A stretch of DNA of 64,000 nt from DATFJT01 sp965230755 (lineage in GTDB: Bacteria > Bacteroidota > Bacteroidia > Chitinophagales > Saprospiraceae): positions 325,499 through 389,498 of the forward strand of contig CBDDLT010000024.1 of NCBI GenBank assembly GCA_965230755.1. Direction: 5' to 3'. The position numbers were made by a program, and so were the translations under genes. The notes under the pieces were generated by a model, which worked only from the letters and a program-made list of their open reading frames with translations, was not told the DNA's origin and searched no databases. Position 1 is the stretch's first letter. Every line of letters starts with the position of its first letter. Shown piece after piece: positions 1 to 8,600 of the stretch.

Positions 1-1
1 A

Positions 2-136
2 ATTGCACTAAATCTGTGCGAAAGCTGGTTAAATGGAGCGTCGAAAGAATTGAAGTGGGTAATTCGACATGCTTTGAGACATCCAGCTAAAAAAGAAATC
101 AGTGAAGCGCTGGAACTAAGGAAAAAGGCAAAATAG
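2..136 (+). CDS. C-terminal end of probable DNA alkylation repair protein (5' partial)
   Basis: An open frame enters from the left edge and ends with TAG at 134-136, giving 44 residues. The sequence includes CESWLNGASKELKWVIRHALRH, here read as a segment WVIRHALR followed by a Lys/Glu-rich tail. This resembles the last helical repeat of HEAT-like DNA alkylation repair proteins (AlkD family), in which a terminal VRHALR-type helix is common. That resemblance is from memory and covers little sequence. The start and catalytic part lie outside the window, so the family call is tentative, but an open frame with natural codon use running to a stop makes a gene end likely. Confidence 0.45.
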   Translation: MALNLCESWLNGASKELKWVIRHALRHPAKKEISEALELRKKAK

Positions 137-306
137 AATAAAACTCAGCAACCATCATCCTTAGAAATCTACGTTCTAGAGCATTCTTGAGAAATTCTTA
201 GTAAATTGAGGAAACCGAAATTGCCGATTAAAGGCAGTTAAATCTCTTCTTGGGACGATCACGCCCTATAATGTTTTACTTGAATGGTGATTAAAAAGGA
301 GAACCA

Positions 307-1938
307 ATGAAAGAGTTAGTTATAATATCGTTTTTGACCCTAATATTTGGAATCAATGCGAATGCGCAGCTCATCCATGCCGATCCCAGCAATTATAGAA
401 CTTTACTTCCAACTCTGAGTCCGGGAGATACCTTATTATTGGCTCCGGGAAATTATCCGGATCGGCTTAATATTAACGATATCAATGGAACGGCTCAACA
501 ACGAATCGTAATAAAGGGCAGTGGAGATGCAACAGTGTTTTTGGGCGATCCTTGCTGTAATACGGTTAGCATTCGAACTTCAAGCTATGTGACAATCAGA
601 GATTTTAAGATAGATGGCTTGAACATCAATTACATCGATGCGGTGAAGGCGGAAGGGTCTCAAGGGAATTGGGCACACAATATCACGATAGAGAATCTAT
701 TGATAGTAGGCCATGGAGCAAATCAACAAACCAATGGAATCAGTACCAAATGCCCGACTTGGGATTGGATCATACGTGGGTGTACAATCGATGGAGCCGG
801 AACGGGAATGTATCTCGGGAATTCCGATGGCGAACAACCCTTTGTCAATGGTATCATCGAGTATAATCTGATCAAGAATACCATTGGGTATAATCTACAA
901 GTGAAGCGTCAAAATGCTGGTTCACGGAATGTTGCAGGAATGAAATTGAATGGGAAAACAATCATTAGGCACAATGTTTTTTCGAAACAGCAAAATGCTT
1001 CTTCGGGTTCGAGCTCCAGACCAAATCTATTGGTTGGTCATTTTCCTCCGTCGGGAGATGGGGTGGATGATTATTACGAGATTTACGGGAATTTCTTTTG
1101 GCAAAATCCCTCAGAGTCTTTATTTCAGGGTACGGCCAACCTTGCATTCTACAACAATATTTGTGTGAATACAGCAGGTGGTAGTGGTATATCCATCATC
1201 GTTCACCAAGGTTTTCAACCGAGAGATATACGTATTTTCCATAATACCATTGTTGGTGATCAGAACTGGGGCATTCGGTTATTGGATACGGATGCGAACT
1301 ATCAGAAATATGTCTATGGCAATGCCGTATTTTCAGATCATTCGACCCCTATAAGGATAGTAGGAAATGGCGCTTCTACGGCAAATCTTTTAGATAACAC
1401 GGTAGATATGATGTCTAATGCGAATAATTACGTCAATAATTTTAGTAACAATATATCGGAGATCGACCTGTATCCTAAAGATGGCAGCTCATTGTACTCG
1501 AGCTTTATTCCCAATGATCTATTCCTTAATTATACGGATCACTCAAAGGATTTTAATTCTGATCTAAGGTCCTGGCATTTTAGGGGAGCTTATTCGGGAA
1601 GTGGAATTAATGAGGCTTGGTCCCTGGCGATTGAGAAAAAACCTAAACCCGATCCTGTAACGACCAGTATTGAAGAGCTGGATGACGAAAATGCCATTCC
1701 CAAGATTATCTTATACCCTAATCCAGGTGGTCAGAAATACACATGGTTATTGAGCGATAAGACTATATCGAAAGCTGAAATTCTGGTCACTTCATTGGAT
1801 GGAAGGATTGTTTTTAAAAAGAAATATGATCACCTGAAGAATTTAAAGTTTGATATGTCGAATTGGAAGACAGGGCTGTATTTTGTTCGGATAAGTAACG
1901 GAATATTTTCCGAAGTACTTGATCTAGTAGTACAATAG
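307..1938 (+). CDS. Secreted right-handed beta-helix protein with T9SS sorting domain
   Basis: 543 residues. A signal peptide occupies about residues 1-20 (hydrophobic core, ends NANAQ). Residues about 45-410 are rich in short Asn/Gly-containing strands (RHNVFSKQ, IYGNFFWQN, IFHNTIVGD) typical of parallel beta-helix folds of the polysaccharide-lyase or chondroitinase B type. No catalytic residues can be assigned. From about residue 468 (YPNPGG) to the end lies a type A T9SS C-terminal domain finishing with GLYFVRISNG and a beta strand. It is expected at the cell surface or outside, perhaps binding or cleaving polysaccharide. The ATG is preceded by AAGGAG six bases upstream, an unusually clear Shine-Dalgarno for this phylum, which supports the start. 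Confidence 0.85.
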   Translation: MKELVIISFLTLIFGINANAQLIHADPSNYRTLLPTLSPGDTLLLAPGNYPDRLNINDINGTAQQRIVIKGSGDATVFLGDPCCNTVSIRTSSYVTIRDFKIDGLNINYIDAVKAEGSQGNWAHNITIENLLIVGHGANQQTNGISTKCPTWDWIIRGCTIDGAGTGMYLGNSDGEQPFVNGIIEYNLIKNTIGYNLQVKRQNAGSRNVAGMKLNGKTIIRHNVFSKQQNASSGSSSRPNLLVGHFPPSGDGVDDYYEIYGNFFWQNPSESLFQGTANLAFYNNICVNTAGGSGISIIVHQGFQPRDIRIFHNTIVGDQNWGIRLLDTDANYQKYVYGNAVFSDHSTPIRIVGNGASTANLLDNTVDMMSNANNYVNNFSNNISEIDLYPKDGSSLYSSFIPNDLFLNYTDHSKDFNSDLRSWHFRGAYSGSGINEAWSLAIEKKPKPDPVTTSIEELDDENAIPKIILYPNPGGQKYTWLLSDKTISKAEILVTSLDGRIVFKKKYDHLKNLKFDMSNWKTGLYFVRISNGIFSEVLDLVVQ

Positions 1939-1991
1939 GAATTATTGAATTAGACAATTGTTTTCGAAAAATGAACCTTCTCATTTGAGCC

Positions 1992-2014
1992 GTGTACTTC
2001 AATAAAAAGTACAC
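1992..2014 (+). promoter_or_regulatory. Perfect 8-bp inverted repeat just before the start codon of the sigma operon
   Basis: GTGTACTT (1992-1999) and AAGTACAC (2007-2014) are exact inverted complements separated by 7 bases. The right arm ends three bases before the ATG at 2018. It could be an RNA hairpin masking ribosome entry or a protein operator. Neither is proven. Confidence 0.45.
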
Positions 2015-2017
2015 AAG

Positions 2018-3220
2018 ATGAAAACACATAAAATTCTGTTTCCGATTATATTATCTCTGTTGTTGTTGGTAGGTTCAACGCTTTTATTATCGCAACATAC
2101 GGTGAAATCAGAGCACAAGCCAAAAAAGATAGAAGGGATAGCTAAAGAGGATAAGCCACTTCACTATTATCTCGAGCAATCCAAATTATGGCAAGTACTG
2201 ATCATTGAAAATCCTAAAAATGCCGAAGCTTGGCATCAATACTACAAAGCGGAAAGAGCTGCCCTACAATTGCAATACAGAGAACCTTGGGTGAACGACA
2301 AACCCGCATTCTACAAAAAGCTATCGCCAATACTGGAAAGAGCTGAGAAACACATTTCGGATCAGTTTGAATATCACTATATGTTGGGAATGAATGCGGA
2401 GAAAAAAGAAGCAATGAAGGCTCTAAAACAGGCGTATTCAATAGATCCTGAAAGAAGTGAGACCTATGGGTGGCTGTTTACCTATAACATTCCGGAATTC
2501 AATGAAAAAGAATGTGTAGACTTAGCCAAGAGAATGCTTAAAGCCAATACTTATAGTGATGCCAACTTAAAATGGAATTATAATGCATTACAGTCCATAG
2601 ATCAAGGTGGCCTGATTATTTCGAATGGTGACATGGATGGTCTTCCTAAATGGGTATTACAATATGGAGCAGGTGTTCGACAAGATGTATTGGTAGTGAG
2701 CAAGTGGTTTCTCGCTGATATGGATGATTACAGAGAGAAGGTATACTCAAAGTTGAATTTAGAACTTCCCGATTTGAAAAAATCGGATTTTGAAACCCTG
2801 GCTTTATATGCCGATTATCTCGCGGTGGATCTTTTAAAAAGAACCAATCAATCCGCCTATATCTCTGCAGGAACATCACTTCAGTTTTTTAAAGACAATC
2901 AGATTGAAGACAAAATGTATTTGGTCGGCAATGTGTTAAAGTACTCCGAAGAGCCGTTTGATAATACTGCTGTCATTGAAGAAAATCTCGAGAACAAGTA
3001 CTATATGCAGTATCTTCTACAAAACTTTCAACATCATCACGAAGACGAGGTAGTTAAAAGTAGAATGAATTTGACCTATTTACCCAGTTTGGTACATTTA
3101 AAAAATCACTATGCCAAGACACAACAGGAGGAAAAACTGGCTTATTGTGATCAACTCATTGATCGAATAGCCATGGATAGTGGAAATGAAGAAGAAGTAC
3201 TGGAATGGTTCAAACAATAG
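2018..3220 (+). CDS. TPR-like exported protein in an ECF sigma operon
   Basis: 400 residues. A hydrophobic N-terminus (about 8-25) acts as signal or anchor. The rest is alpha-helical and TPR-like (for example AEAWHQYYKAERAALQ and FEYHYMLGMNAEKKEAMKALKQA). Around residues 203-232 is NGDMDGLPKWVLQYG followed by VRQDVLVV. This strongly recalls the GDNDTFPLWYLQ...GVR.DV motif in the soluble part of DUF2723/TMEM260-like membrane proteins, here without any multipass membrane region. Its last five codons overlap the start of the sigma factor gene, indicating co-transcription and probable translational coupling. Function is unknown. The context suggests envelope sensing or a target of the sigma factor. 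Confidence 0.75.
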   Translation: MKTHKILFPIILSLLLLVGSTLLLSQHTVKSEHKPKKIEGIAKEDKPLHYYLEQSKLWQVLIIENPKNAEAWHQYYKAERAALQLQYREPWVNDKPAFYKKLSPILERAEKHISDQFEYHYMLGMNAEKKEAMKALKQAYSIDPERSETYGWLFTYNIPEFNEKECVDLAKRMLKANTYSDANLKWNYNALQSIDQGGLIISNGDMDGLPKWVLQYGAGVRQDVLVVSKWFLADMDDYREKVYSKLNLELPDLKKSDFETLALYADYLAVDLLKRTNQSAYISAGTSLQFFKDNQIEDKMYLVGNVLKYSEEPFDNTAVIEENLENKYYMQYLLQNFQHHHEDEVVKSRMNLTYLPSLVHLKNHYAKTQQEEKLAYCDQLIDRIAMDSGNEEEVLEWFKQ

Positions 3221-3798
3221 ATAAAGAGGGTCTAACAGGGAATAGAATGATACCTAAGGATTCGAACCAAGTTTCTGATGAGCAGCTTATGCAGGGATAT
3301 GTACTGAGCAGGAATACAGAGTACTATACTTTGTTGTACAATCGATATTTCACTGTACTCAGCAAATACTTATACTGGTTGTGTGGAGATATGGAGAAGT
3401 CGAAGGATATTGCTCAGAATATTTTCGTCAAACTCTATACCAGACCGGAGTTGTTTGACCAATCCGGAAATTTTAAAGTTTGGTTGTTCAGTATCGCTAA
3501 GAATAATTGGAAAAATGATTTGAGAAGTTCTTCTTCTCAATTGAAACTAAGAAATTCCCTGGCCCAGCTAACTCCTCACAAAGAGGATCTTGAAGAAATT
3601 GAATTGGATCAGGGAAACGCGAAAAGGAAAATCGAAAATGCCATGATGAAGCTCTCAGAGAAACACAGAGAGGTTATCACCCTAAAATATTCTAGTAATC
3701 TCAGTATACAAGAAATGGCGGAAGTACTGAATTGTAGCTCTGGAACGATAAAATCACGACTCTTTTATGCCTTGACTAAAATGAAAAAATTAATGTGA
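3205..3798 (+). CDS. ECF-type RNA polymerase sigma factor
   Basis: 197 residues. Region 2 is visible as YYTLLYNRYFTVLSKYL through DIAQNIFVKLY and FKVWLFSIAKN (about 35-105). Region 4 is visible near the C-terminus (KHREVITLKYSSNLSIQEMAEVL then SGTIKSRLFYAL, about 152-190). No extra domains are present, as expected for small group 4 sigma factors. The first in-frame ATG (3205) overlaps the upstream gene by 16 bases. A second ATG at 3247, residue 15, is an equally plausible start because conserved sequence begins after it. It likely directs transcription of envelope or stress genes and works with the small membrane protein directly downstream. Confidence 0.9.
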   Translation: MVQTIDKEGLTGNRMIPKDSNQVSDEQLMQGYVLSRNTEYYTLLYNRYFTVLSKYLYWLCGDMEKSKDIAQNIFVKLYTRPELFDQSGNFKVWLFSIAKNNWKNDLRSSSSQLKLRNSLAQLTPHKEDLEEIELDQGNAKRKIENAMMKLSEKHREVITLKYSSNLSIQEMAEVLNCSSGTIKSRLFYALTKMKKLM

Positions 3799-3799
3799 T

Positions 3800-4207
3800 A
3801 TGGATGCCAATAAAATTCCCAATCGGTTTTTTGATTTACTCTCCAAGGATTATGACGATCTCACATCGGAGGAGCAAAAAATCGTCGATGATATAATGAA
3901 TTCCGAAGAATTTTCGAATCTTCATTCTGTTGTTAGCCAGTTCGGTCAGGCTGATGCCGCATTGGATGGAAAGCTGAATACGGTCAAAACTCCGGGTACT
4001 AAAAAATCTCTGTTTCATCGTGTCATTCACTATCCGATTCCTCTGTATAAATTGGTAGCCTCTGTTCTCCTTTGTTTTGGAGTGTATTCTGTTTGGAACT
4101 GGCCTGGTCAGGGGAGTGAAATGTCAATCGATGGGATGAGCTCAGAAAATATTGGTATTACGGTCGATGAAGACAGTTATCCGGACGATCTGATTTTTGA
4201 TCTATAA
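3800..4207 (+). CDS. Small single-pass membrane protein, candidate anti-sigma factor
   Basis: 135 residues, starting two bases after the sigma factor stop. An acidic helical N-terminal part (about 1-75, FFDLLSKDYDDLTSEEQKIV) is followed by one membrane segment (about 80-98, KLVASVLLCFGVYSVW) and a short acidic periplasmic tail. A cytoplasmic domain, one membrane span and position right behind an ECF sigma gene is the usual plan of an anti-sigma factor. No recognised zinc-binding or FecR motif is seen, so this role is inferred from order and topology only. Confidence 0.7.
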   Translation: MDANKIPNRFFDLLSKDYDDLTSEEQKIVDDIMNSEEFSNLHSVVSQFGQADAALDGKLNTVKTPGTKKSLFHRVIHYPIPLYKLVASVLLCFGVYSVWNWPGQGSEMSIDGMSSENIGITVDEDSYPDDLIFDL

Positions 4208-4231
4208 TCGAATGAATCTTTATAGATAGCT

Positions 4232-4259
4232 ATATCTTTAGATTACATCCTAAAGATAT
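4232..4259 (+). promoter_or_regulatory. Perfect 9-bp inverted repeat before the GNAT start codon
   Basis: ATATCTTTA (4232-4240) and TAAAGATAT (4251-4259) are exact inverted complements with a 10-base loop. The right arm ends three bases before the ATG at 4263, the same geometry as the repeat at 1992-2014. It lacks a T-run, so a classic terminator is less likely than a translational or operator role. Confidence 0.4.
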
Positions 4260-4262
4260 GAT

Positions 4263-4718
4263 ATGAGTGATAAGACGATAATTAGATTTGCTGAGAAAAA
4301 GGATATCAATGATTTGGTAGAATTATGCCGTCTTCATGCGGAGTATGAGCAATCCGAGTATTCCACTGAGGACAAAGAACGTTTACTATCAGAGCAGTTA
4401 TTCTCAGAACTAGCCCCTCTTCACTGTATTATTGCCGAATTGAATAATGAAATGGTCGGTTATGCCAGCTATATGAAACAGTTTTCTACCTGGGATGCTA
4501 ATTTTTATATTTATATGGACTGCCTTTTCCTGAAGGAGTCATCACGCGGGCATGGAATTGGGGCAGACTTAGTAGATAGAATCAAAATTGAGGCACGGAA
4601 AATGGGATGCAATTTGATTCAATGGCAAACTCCTGACTTCAACATCCGAGCCATGAAATTCTACAAGAGAATAGGCGCGTTTTCTAAAACCAAAGAAAGA
4701 TTCTTTCTGGAATTGTAA
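4263..4718 (+). CDS. GNAT family N-acetyltransferase
   Basis: 151 residues, the usual size for a single-domain GNAT. The acetyl-CoA binding motif A is seen near residues 94-103 (RGHGIGADLVDRI). The preceding strand MDCLFLKESS and the C-terminal AMKFYKRIGA are also typical of the fold. It should transfer an acetyl group from acetyl-CoA to a small molecule or protein amine. The substrate cannot be told. Its stop codon directly abuts the stop of the convergent lipoprotein gene, with no base between. Confidence 0.88.
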   Translation: MSDKTIIRFAEKKDINDLVELCRLHAEYEQSEYSTEDKERLLSEQLFSELAPLHCIIAELNNEMVGYASYMKQFSTWDANFYIYMDCLFLKESSRGHGIGADLVDRIKIEARKMGCNLIQWQTPDFNIRAMKFYKRIGAFSKTKERFFLEL

Positions 4719-5441
4719 TTAATCATAATTGCCAAACCCTTCTTTGATCAAACTTGCCGCAATAATGGAGTTGACAGCCATTTCGACTTCCGGATGAAGA
4801 TCCTTTACAATCCACACCTCTCCATCGCCAATCAATGATACTGTAGCAATGTTTCTATCGCCAAGATAGAACTCATAAGCTTTTACCTTGGTATTGGTAA
4901 TCTTTTTCATACCCTTGAAGTTTCTCAAGCCCTTGATATGAATCGTGGTGTATTTATCTGTCAAGATTCCCTTAGTATCGTTAGAAAGTCCCGAGTCTTC
5001 CGGGTTTTCAAGCAGAAATTTCCACTTGTCGGATTGCTCCGTCTTGATTTTACCTCCTATATAATGGGTTTCACCAAGCTTTAGACCGAGATTCTTAAGT
5101 AGTTTTAGTTCGGTTTTTCTCAGTTTATTCGCGGCTGTAAGTACGGCCTTGGATCCATCGGATTTTACCAGGTCGAATTTTATTTTTTGTTTCTTCTTAC
5201 TGAAATGTATGAGAAAGCCGAGGTCGAAGTCTTTGAGCCACCCAAGGTCCAGATTTTCCACTTGATAATCTCCAAAACTGACTTGTTTACGAGCTTCATG
5301 ATCATATCTCCCCAAGACATTATAGTGATTACCCTGTTTGGCAAGATCCCGATCAAGTTTCAGTTTGGCTGCACCGCAGGAAACCATAAGAAACAAGATA
5401 ATACAAGCTTTTAGGAAGTAGAAAGCAGAAGATTTCAACAT
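4719..5441 (-). CDS. Hypothetical lipoprotein
   Basis: 240 residues with a lipoprotein signal peptide. The hydrophobic stretch 10-20 is followed by LMVSC with the lipidated Cys at 22. The mature part is Lys-rich with alternating strands (KKQKIKFDLVKSDG, THYIGGKIKTEQS) and might be a beta-sandwich. I recognise no family. The convergent arrangement with the GNAT gene leaves no room for a separate terminator. Expected in the periplasm, anchored to a membrane. Confidence 0.75.
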   Translation of the reverse strand: MLKSSAFYFLKACIILFLMVSCGAAKLKLDRDLAKQGNHYNVLGRYDHEARKQVSFGDYQVENLDLGWLKDFDLGFLIHFSKKKQKIKFDLVKSDGSKAVLTAANKLRKTELKLLKNLGLKLGETHYIGGKIKTEQSDKWKFLLENPEDSGLSNDTKGILTDKYTTIHIKGLRNFKGMKKITNTKVKAYEFYLGDRNIATVSLIGDGEVWIVKDLHPEVEMAVNSIIAASLIKEGFGNYD

Positions 5442-5674
5442 CGAATTTATGCATTGAACGCCTTGAGGACTTCGTTTCGTCTGTGATTCGAAGAATAGTT
5501 TTTAGAGTCTAATGCTAACATTGATGATTCTTGTCCGAACTATGATAAATAACGATATACTCCTATCATTCGACTGTAAGCTTTAAGGTGTCGGAGAAAA
5601 TAAAGTACGAGTGCAATGCAGCAAATTTGGCTTTTAATGTATCATGTAATTAGTAATGTAAAAATGTAAGAACT

Positions 5675-8600
5675 ATGAAGTATCCAATACTCCTTGTAAG
5701 GCTGTGCCTTGTTTTGTCCTTTGCTAATGTTAATTTTCTATATGGCCAAGGTGGTTGTAATCCCTGTGATCCAGCCTGTTTAGATGAAAATTTAAATCAG
5801 GAATTGAGGAACTGCGATTGTGGACAATCGACGCAAAATTTTTCCTGTGGAGCTCCACATAATTCTGTATTCTATTATTTCTGCCCCTCTTCTCCCAGCA
5901 TTACATTTACTGTTGAGGTTTGCAATTGTACTAATCCTGGTGGAACAGTTCAAGGTGGTATCCAATTGATCACCTATGAGATGATCGATGGTGATTGTGG
6001 TACTTTACAGGAAGTTGATTGTGAGGGCAATGGTCAGGGTGTCAACGGCCCAGGATGCGTAACCCAATCCTACACCATGAGTGGACATTCTCCGGGCCAG
6101 CCCCATATTTTACAGATAGATGGTTTTGCTGGGGATTGTTGTACCTATACTGCAGCTACTTCGGACATTAGTGATATAGAGTTGCCTGAACCACCCATTT
6201 TGGATCCCGCAGATGATCCGGTGACTTTGTGCTTGGGAGAAGATTTGTTAATGACGATTCTCAACACAGCTGATTGTATTTTCCATGATTGGAGAGTAGC
6301 ATCAGGAACTCAATTTGTCTCACTTGATGGCAATGGAGCGGAGGCCACTATCTCTGGTCTTAGCGCGGGTAATAGTAGTATTTGTGTCACTGCAGAAAAT
6401 GGATGTGATTCTCCGGAAGAAACATGTTTTAACGTCGAAGTAATACCGCCACCTTCTCTAAATCCAATAGGAGAAATAGTCAGTTGTGAGCAATTCGTGG
6501 ACTTTTGTGATATATATAGTGGGTTTTTCGACCCTGAGCTTAGTCCGGATCCATTCAACGAAGGTTGGGATATATCTTTTCACGAGTCATTTAATGATGC
6601 TGAAAACAATCAGAATCCTATTGCTTGCCCCTATGATTTGAACGGTCAGACCTTACATACCATTTTCATTAGGGTGTCCAATGGAAATTGTTACACCGTT
6701 GAAATCTTCACGATCAATTTCCAGCTTCCAGTCATAAAGGATATTCAATTAGACCCCTTTTGTGGTAGTCCGATAAACTTAGCTAACGTAGTAACGGTAG
6801 AAGACGTGAATGGTCTTCCGTATACTCGAATTTCATTTTACGAAGAGGAAAACGATGCTATCGATGATGTTGGGGAGTTAATTCCAGCAGAAGTTGAAGA
6901 GTCGGGCAATTATTGTGTTCGAGCTGAAACGGCTTTCGGGTGTTTCAATGTTCTGTGTTTCGATGTCGAAATTGTTCCAATTCCCGAGATAGAGGTCGAA
7001 GATCCACCGCTGTTGTGCTGGACAGAACCATTCGAATTTAATTTAGATGATCTGTTGGTCAGGGAGCTAACGGGTTTATATGATCCGGCCAACCTGGATA
7101 TACGTTGGTTTGAAAGTATTCCTACTACCGACACGGACCTAAATTTTTTCATCAACCCTAGATCCACTGTAAATGCTCCGGGTTGCTACTTTGCCGTAGC
7201 TGTTATCGAAATAAATGCTGCCAATCAAAGGTATTGCGCTTCTAATCCAGTAGAAGTGTGTCTGGATACGATCAGTCCTCCCGAAGTATATATAACAGCC
7301 ATAGCTCCGGATTGCGCAGAAGATATGACGGAAATTACCTTTCATTTTAATCAGGATGGACCATTTAACGTGGAGTATGTTTTATCGAATGGGAACAACG
7401 ATTTCTTTTCGACCAATGAAGGAGATAGAACCCATACGGAGGAAATATTAATAGAGCCTTTTACCGATACGATTTGTGTCGAAATCATATCATTAGAGCT
7501 TGTTGATGCTATTCTTGATGATTGTGAAGCCATCATAATGGATTCTGTCTGCATCAGACCGCCACAGGGAGATACACTTACCATAGGTGTTGATACGGCC
7601 ATCTGTGAAGGAGAAGATGCAGCCCTTATTTTTAGCTACTTGGGCTCCAGTAGTCTTACCGTAGAATACACGGACGGCAACACCGTATTTATGATCGATA
7701 ATCTGACCGATGGGCATACGGAATTGGTCAGCCCATCGACAACCACGACCTATACCTTGGTCAGTGCGGTGAATACCAGCGGTTGTGCAATTGCGGTGGC
7801 AGATTCAGCAACGATTACAGTTAATACCGTCCCAAATTTTACCATAGAAGGATACGTATGTAACGGAGCTCAGGAGTATCAGGCCACCATATCCATCAGT
7901 GGAGGTATTCCAGGGACCTATACCATTGATGGCAATCTCGTAACCAATCCTAATGACACCTTTGTGACGGCTTGGTTTTCGAACAATGTCCCCTTCATAC
8001 ATGAATTGAATGATGCCAGCTTGTGCGGCCCCGTTGAAATTACAGGAAGTGAAAACTGCAATTGCCCCAATAGGGCGGGAACCATGCAGAGTGATTTGTT
8101 AGAACTGTGTGTGGATGCAGTTGCGGTGGCGACCCATAATTTGGATAGCCTAAGCTTTTCAGATGATAATTTCTATTTTGCACTACACACAGGTAGTGGA
8201 AATGTGTTAGAAAATGTTATTGCTACTTCGGACCTTCCTGAGTTCGCTTTTGTATCACCAATGACTACGGGAACCACCTATTATATTTCCGCAGTTTCTG
8301 GTAATGATGATGGTTTGGGAGGAATAGTACTAATGGACTCCTGTACAGAGGTAAGTTTAGGGCAGCCAGTCATTTTTTATGATATACCTGCAGCTTTTTT
8401 GGATGGAGAATCCACTATTTGCTTTGGAGACCAAGCTACCATTCCAATTACTTTTACCGGTGAAATACCTTTCCGAGTTAGAATTGATACCAATGGAGTT
8501 CTATTCGATACGATCTCGGTCAATAGTACAACGTATGATCTAATAATATCTCCAAGCGCCAATCCTACCGCGGTCACCATACCATGGATGATAGATGACA

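Noticed and set aside
5442..5674. Possible promoter or RNA leader before the giant surface-protein gene
   Set aside because: No -7 box matching the consensus and no stable hairpin seen.
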